Of a stretch of DNA of 64,000 bases, positions 63,387-64,000 are shown piece after piece. The notes under the pieces are model-generated. The model had not been told where the DNA came from, ran no database searches, and saw only the letters and a list, made by a program, of their open reading frames with translations. The DNA comes from Campylobacter hyointestinalis subsp. hyointestinalis. Its GTDB lineage: Bacteria; Campylobacterota; Campylobacteria; Campylobacterales; Campylobacteraceae. The first letter of the stretch is position 1. Each line of letters opens with the position of its first letter. The DNA is taken from assembly GCF_013372145.1 (NCBI RefSeq), contig NZ_CP053827.1:930001-994000 (forward strand), written 5' to 3'. The translations under genes were made by a program, and so were the position numbers.

Positions 63387-63597
63387 GATAGAATTTGTTA
63401 TGTATTTGTATTTTATAGTAAATTTATTGCTATTAGCTCAAACAAAAAATAGACAAAGTCGCTAAAAAGAGCTCAAATAGAGCTTTTTGCTATATTTTAT
63501 TAAATTTAGATTATGCTTTTTAGTTTTAATCTAGCTCTTTTATAAATCATAATTAAAATATATTTAAAAACAACAATGAGCTATTATGCGATAAATA

Positions 63598-64000
63598 TTA
63601 AAGCAAATTTTTTAGTGCTTTTTTTGCTTTTTCATCAAAATTTCCAGCTTTAAAATGAGTTTTACAAAACTCAACTATAAGCCCGTGATAACGAGCAAAA
63701 AGCTCATTGTCACTTACAGAGCCTACTACTTTATAAACAGCGTTTCTATCGATATCTTCTAGCCACTGCCTAGCTTCATCATAACTCTCAAAAGTAAAAT
63801 CCAAAAACTCAAATATCCTAAGCGTGTATTTATCCACCACCATTATATCACGCGAACAAGCATAACAAAGTATGCTATCAACACTCTCAAAACCCAAACC
63901 TTTTTGAGAGATCAGCCATTTTCTGCTGACATTTTTCATAAATTCCTCAAATGAGCCAAATTTATCCAAAATATTTTTACAAAGCATACTTAGCCTTTTG
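63598..64000 (-). CDS. Endonuclease III-family DNA glycosylase (MagIII-like), partial
   Basis: The visible C-terminal 130 residues include the helix-hairpin-helix part KGLGFESVDSILCYACSRD, then VVDKYTLRIFEFL with the catalytic Asp. The frame remains open to the window edge (coding KRLS before the first Met), so the start lies beyond position 64000. The closest known type is Helicobacter MagIII, which excises 3-methyladenine. The gene ends at 63598; 63387-63597 holds no gene. Confidence 0.85.
   Translation of the reverse strand, partial: KRLSMLCKNILDKFGSFEEFMKNVSRKWLISQKGLGFESVDSILCYACSRDIMVVDKYTLRIFEFLDFTFESYDEARQWLEDIDRNAVYKVVGSVSDNELFARYHGLIVEFCKTHFKAGNFDEKAKKALKNLL

Noticed and set aside
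1..64000. CRISPR array
   Set aside because: No regularly spaced direct repeats of 25-40 bp were seen and no cas genes are present.
1..64000. Insertion sequence or integrase gene near the phage remnant
   Set aside because: No transposase or integrase motif was seen in 34247-37464; the phage debris holds only head and tail pieces.

Overview
The window looks like a chromosomal segment of a Campylobacter from the C. fetus / C. hyointestinalis side of the genus. The evidence is low G+C (runs of A/T between genes), gene order I recognise from Campylobacter chromosomes (clpB; ctpA-purC-purS-purQ-SH3 protein-plsC-crcB; fliP; glmU-coaBC-orf-uppS-prepilin peptidase-lptF-truA-ilvA), a hydABCD hydrogenase, a Wolinella/Campylobacter-type mcc sulfite-respiration locus, and a cdtABC toxin operon. 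Species assignment is inference from gene content only.

Layout. 64-4167 (minus): uptake [NiFe]-hydrogenase hydABCD. 4506-5510 (minus): azlCD. 5740-20556 (plus): a two-component system whose kinase carries a c-type haem motif (mccRS). It is followed by octahaem-copper sulfite reductase MccA with the CX15CH haem motif, prolyl isomerase MccB, ferredoxin MccC, NrfD-like MccD and a dedicated cytochrome c synthase. Behind these is a tightly overlapping train of seven accessory genes: a Cys-rich Sel1 protein, a double NosL protein, a small membrane protein, an ABC permease and ATPase, a CPYC membrane protein and a NosL-like protein. Hydrogenase and Mcc could form an H2-to-sulfite respiratory chain through the quinone pool. 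20637-23213: clpB behind a consensus promoter overlapped by a HAIR-like operator. 23284-28491 (minus): a TonB-dependent receptor with an ABC ATPase, a permease and a DUF4857-like protein behind a Fur-like box. 29047-34246: ctpA, purCSQ, plsC and a crcB broken by one base in a T8 run.

34335-37027 is a decayed Mu/P2-like prophage fragment. It contains a MuF head protein with a predicted C-terminal nuclease domain, a tRNA-like element, a morphogenesis protein, two copies of a tail-chaperone end and three separate tape-measure N-termini, with two small antisense membrane ORFs. Next come intact cdtABC (37465-39680) and a frameshifted outer-membrane barrel fragment, then class II DAHP synthase, an AEC transporter and fliP.

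43668-49679 (minus), between fliP and glmU, is a partial aryl-polyene (APE)-type gene set: ApeA-like protein, ApeC-like chain-length factor (broken), acyltransferase, two acyl carrier proteins, a membrane protein, a fused ligase-dehydratase, a glycosyltransferase, a broken acyltransferase and a truncated thioesterase. The ketosynthase, ketoreductase and exporter genes of complete APE clusters are absent, so it looks like a decaying or incomplete pathway. 50026-58700 is conserved housekeeping. 58874-63386 is a type III restriction-modification system whose mod gene contains an in-frame G9 tract, a likely phase-variable switch. The window ends inside a MagIII-like DNA glycosylase gene on the minus strand.
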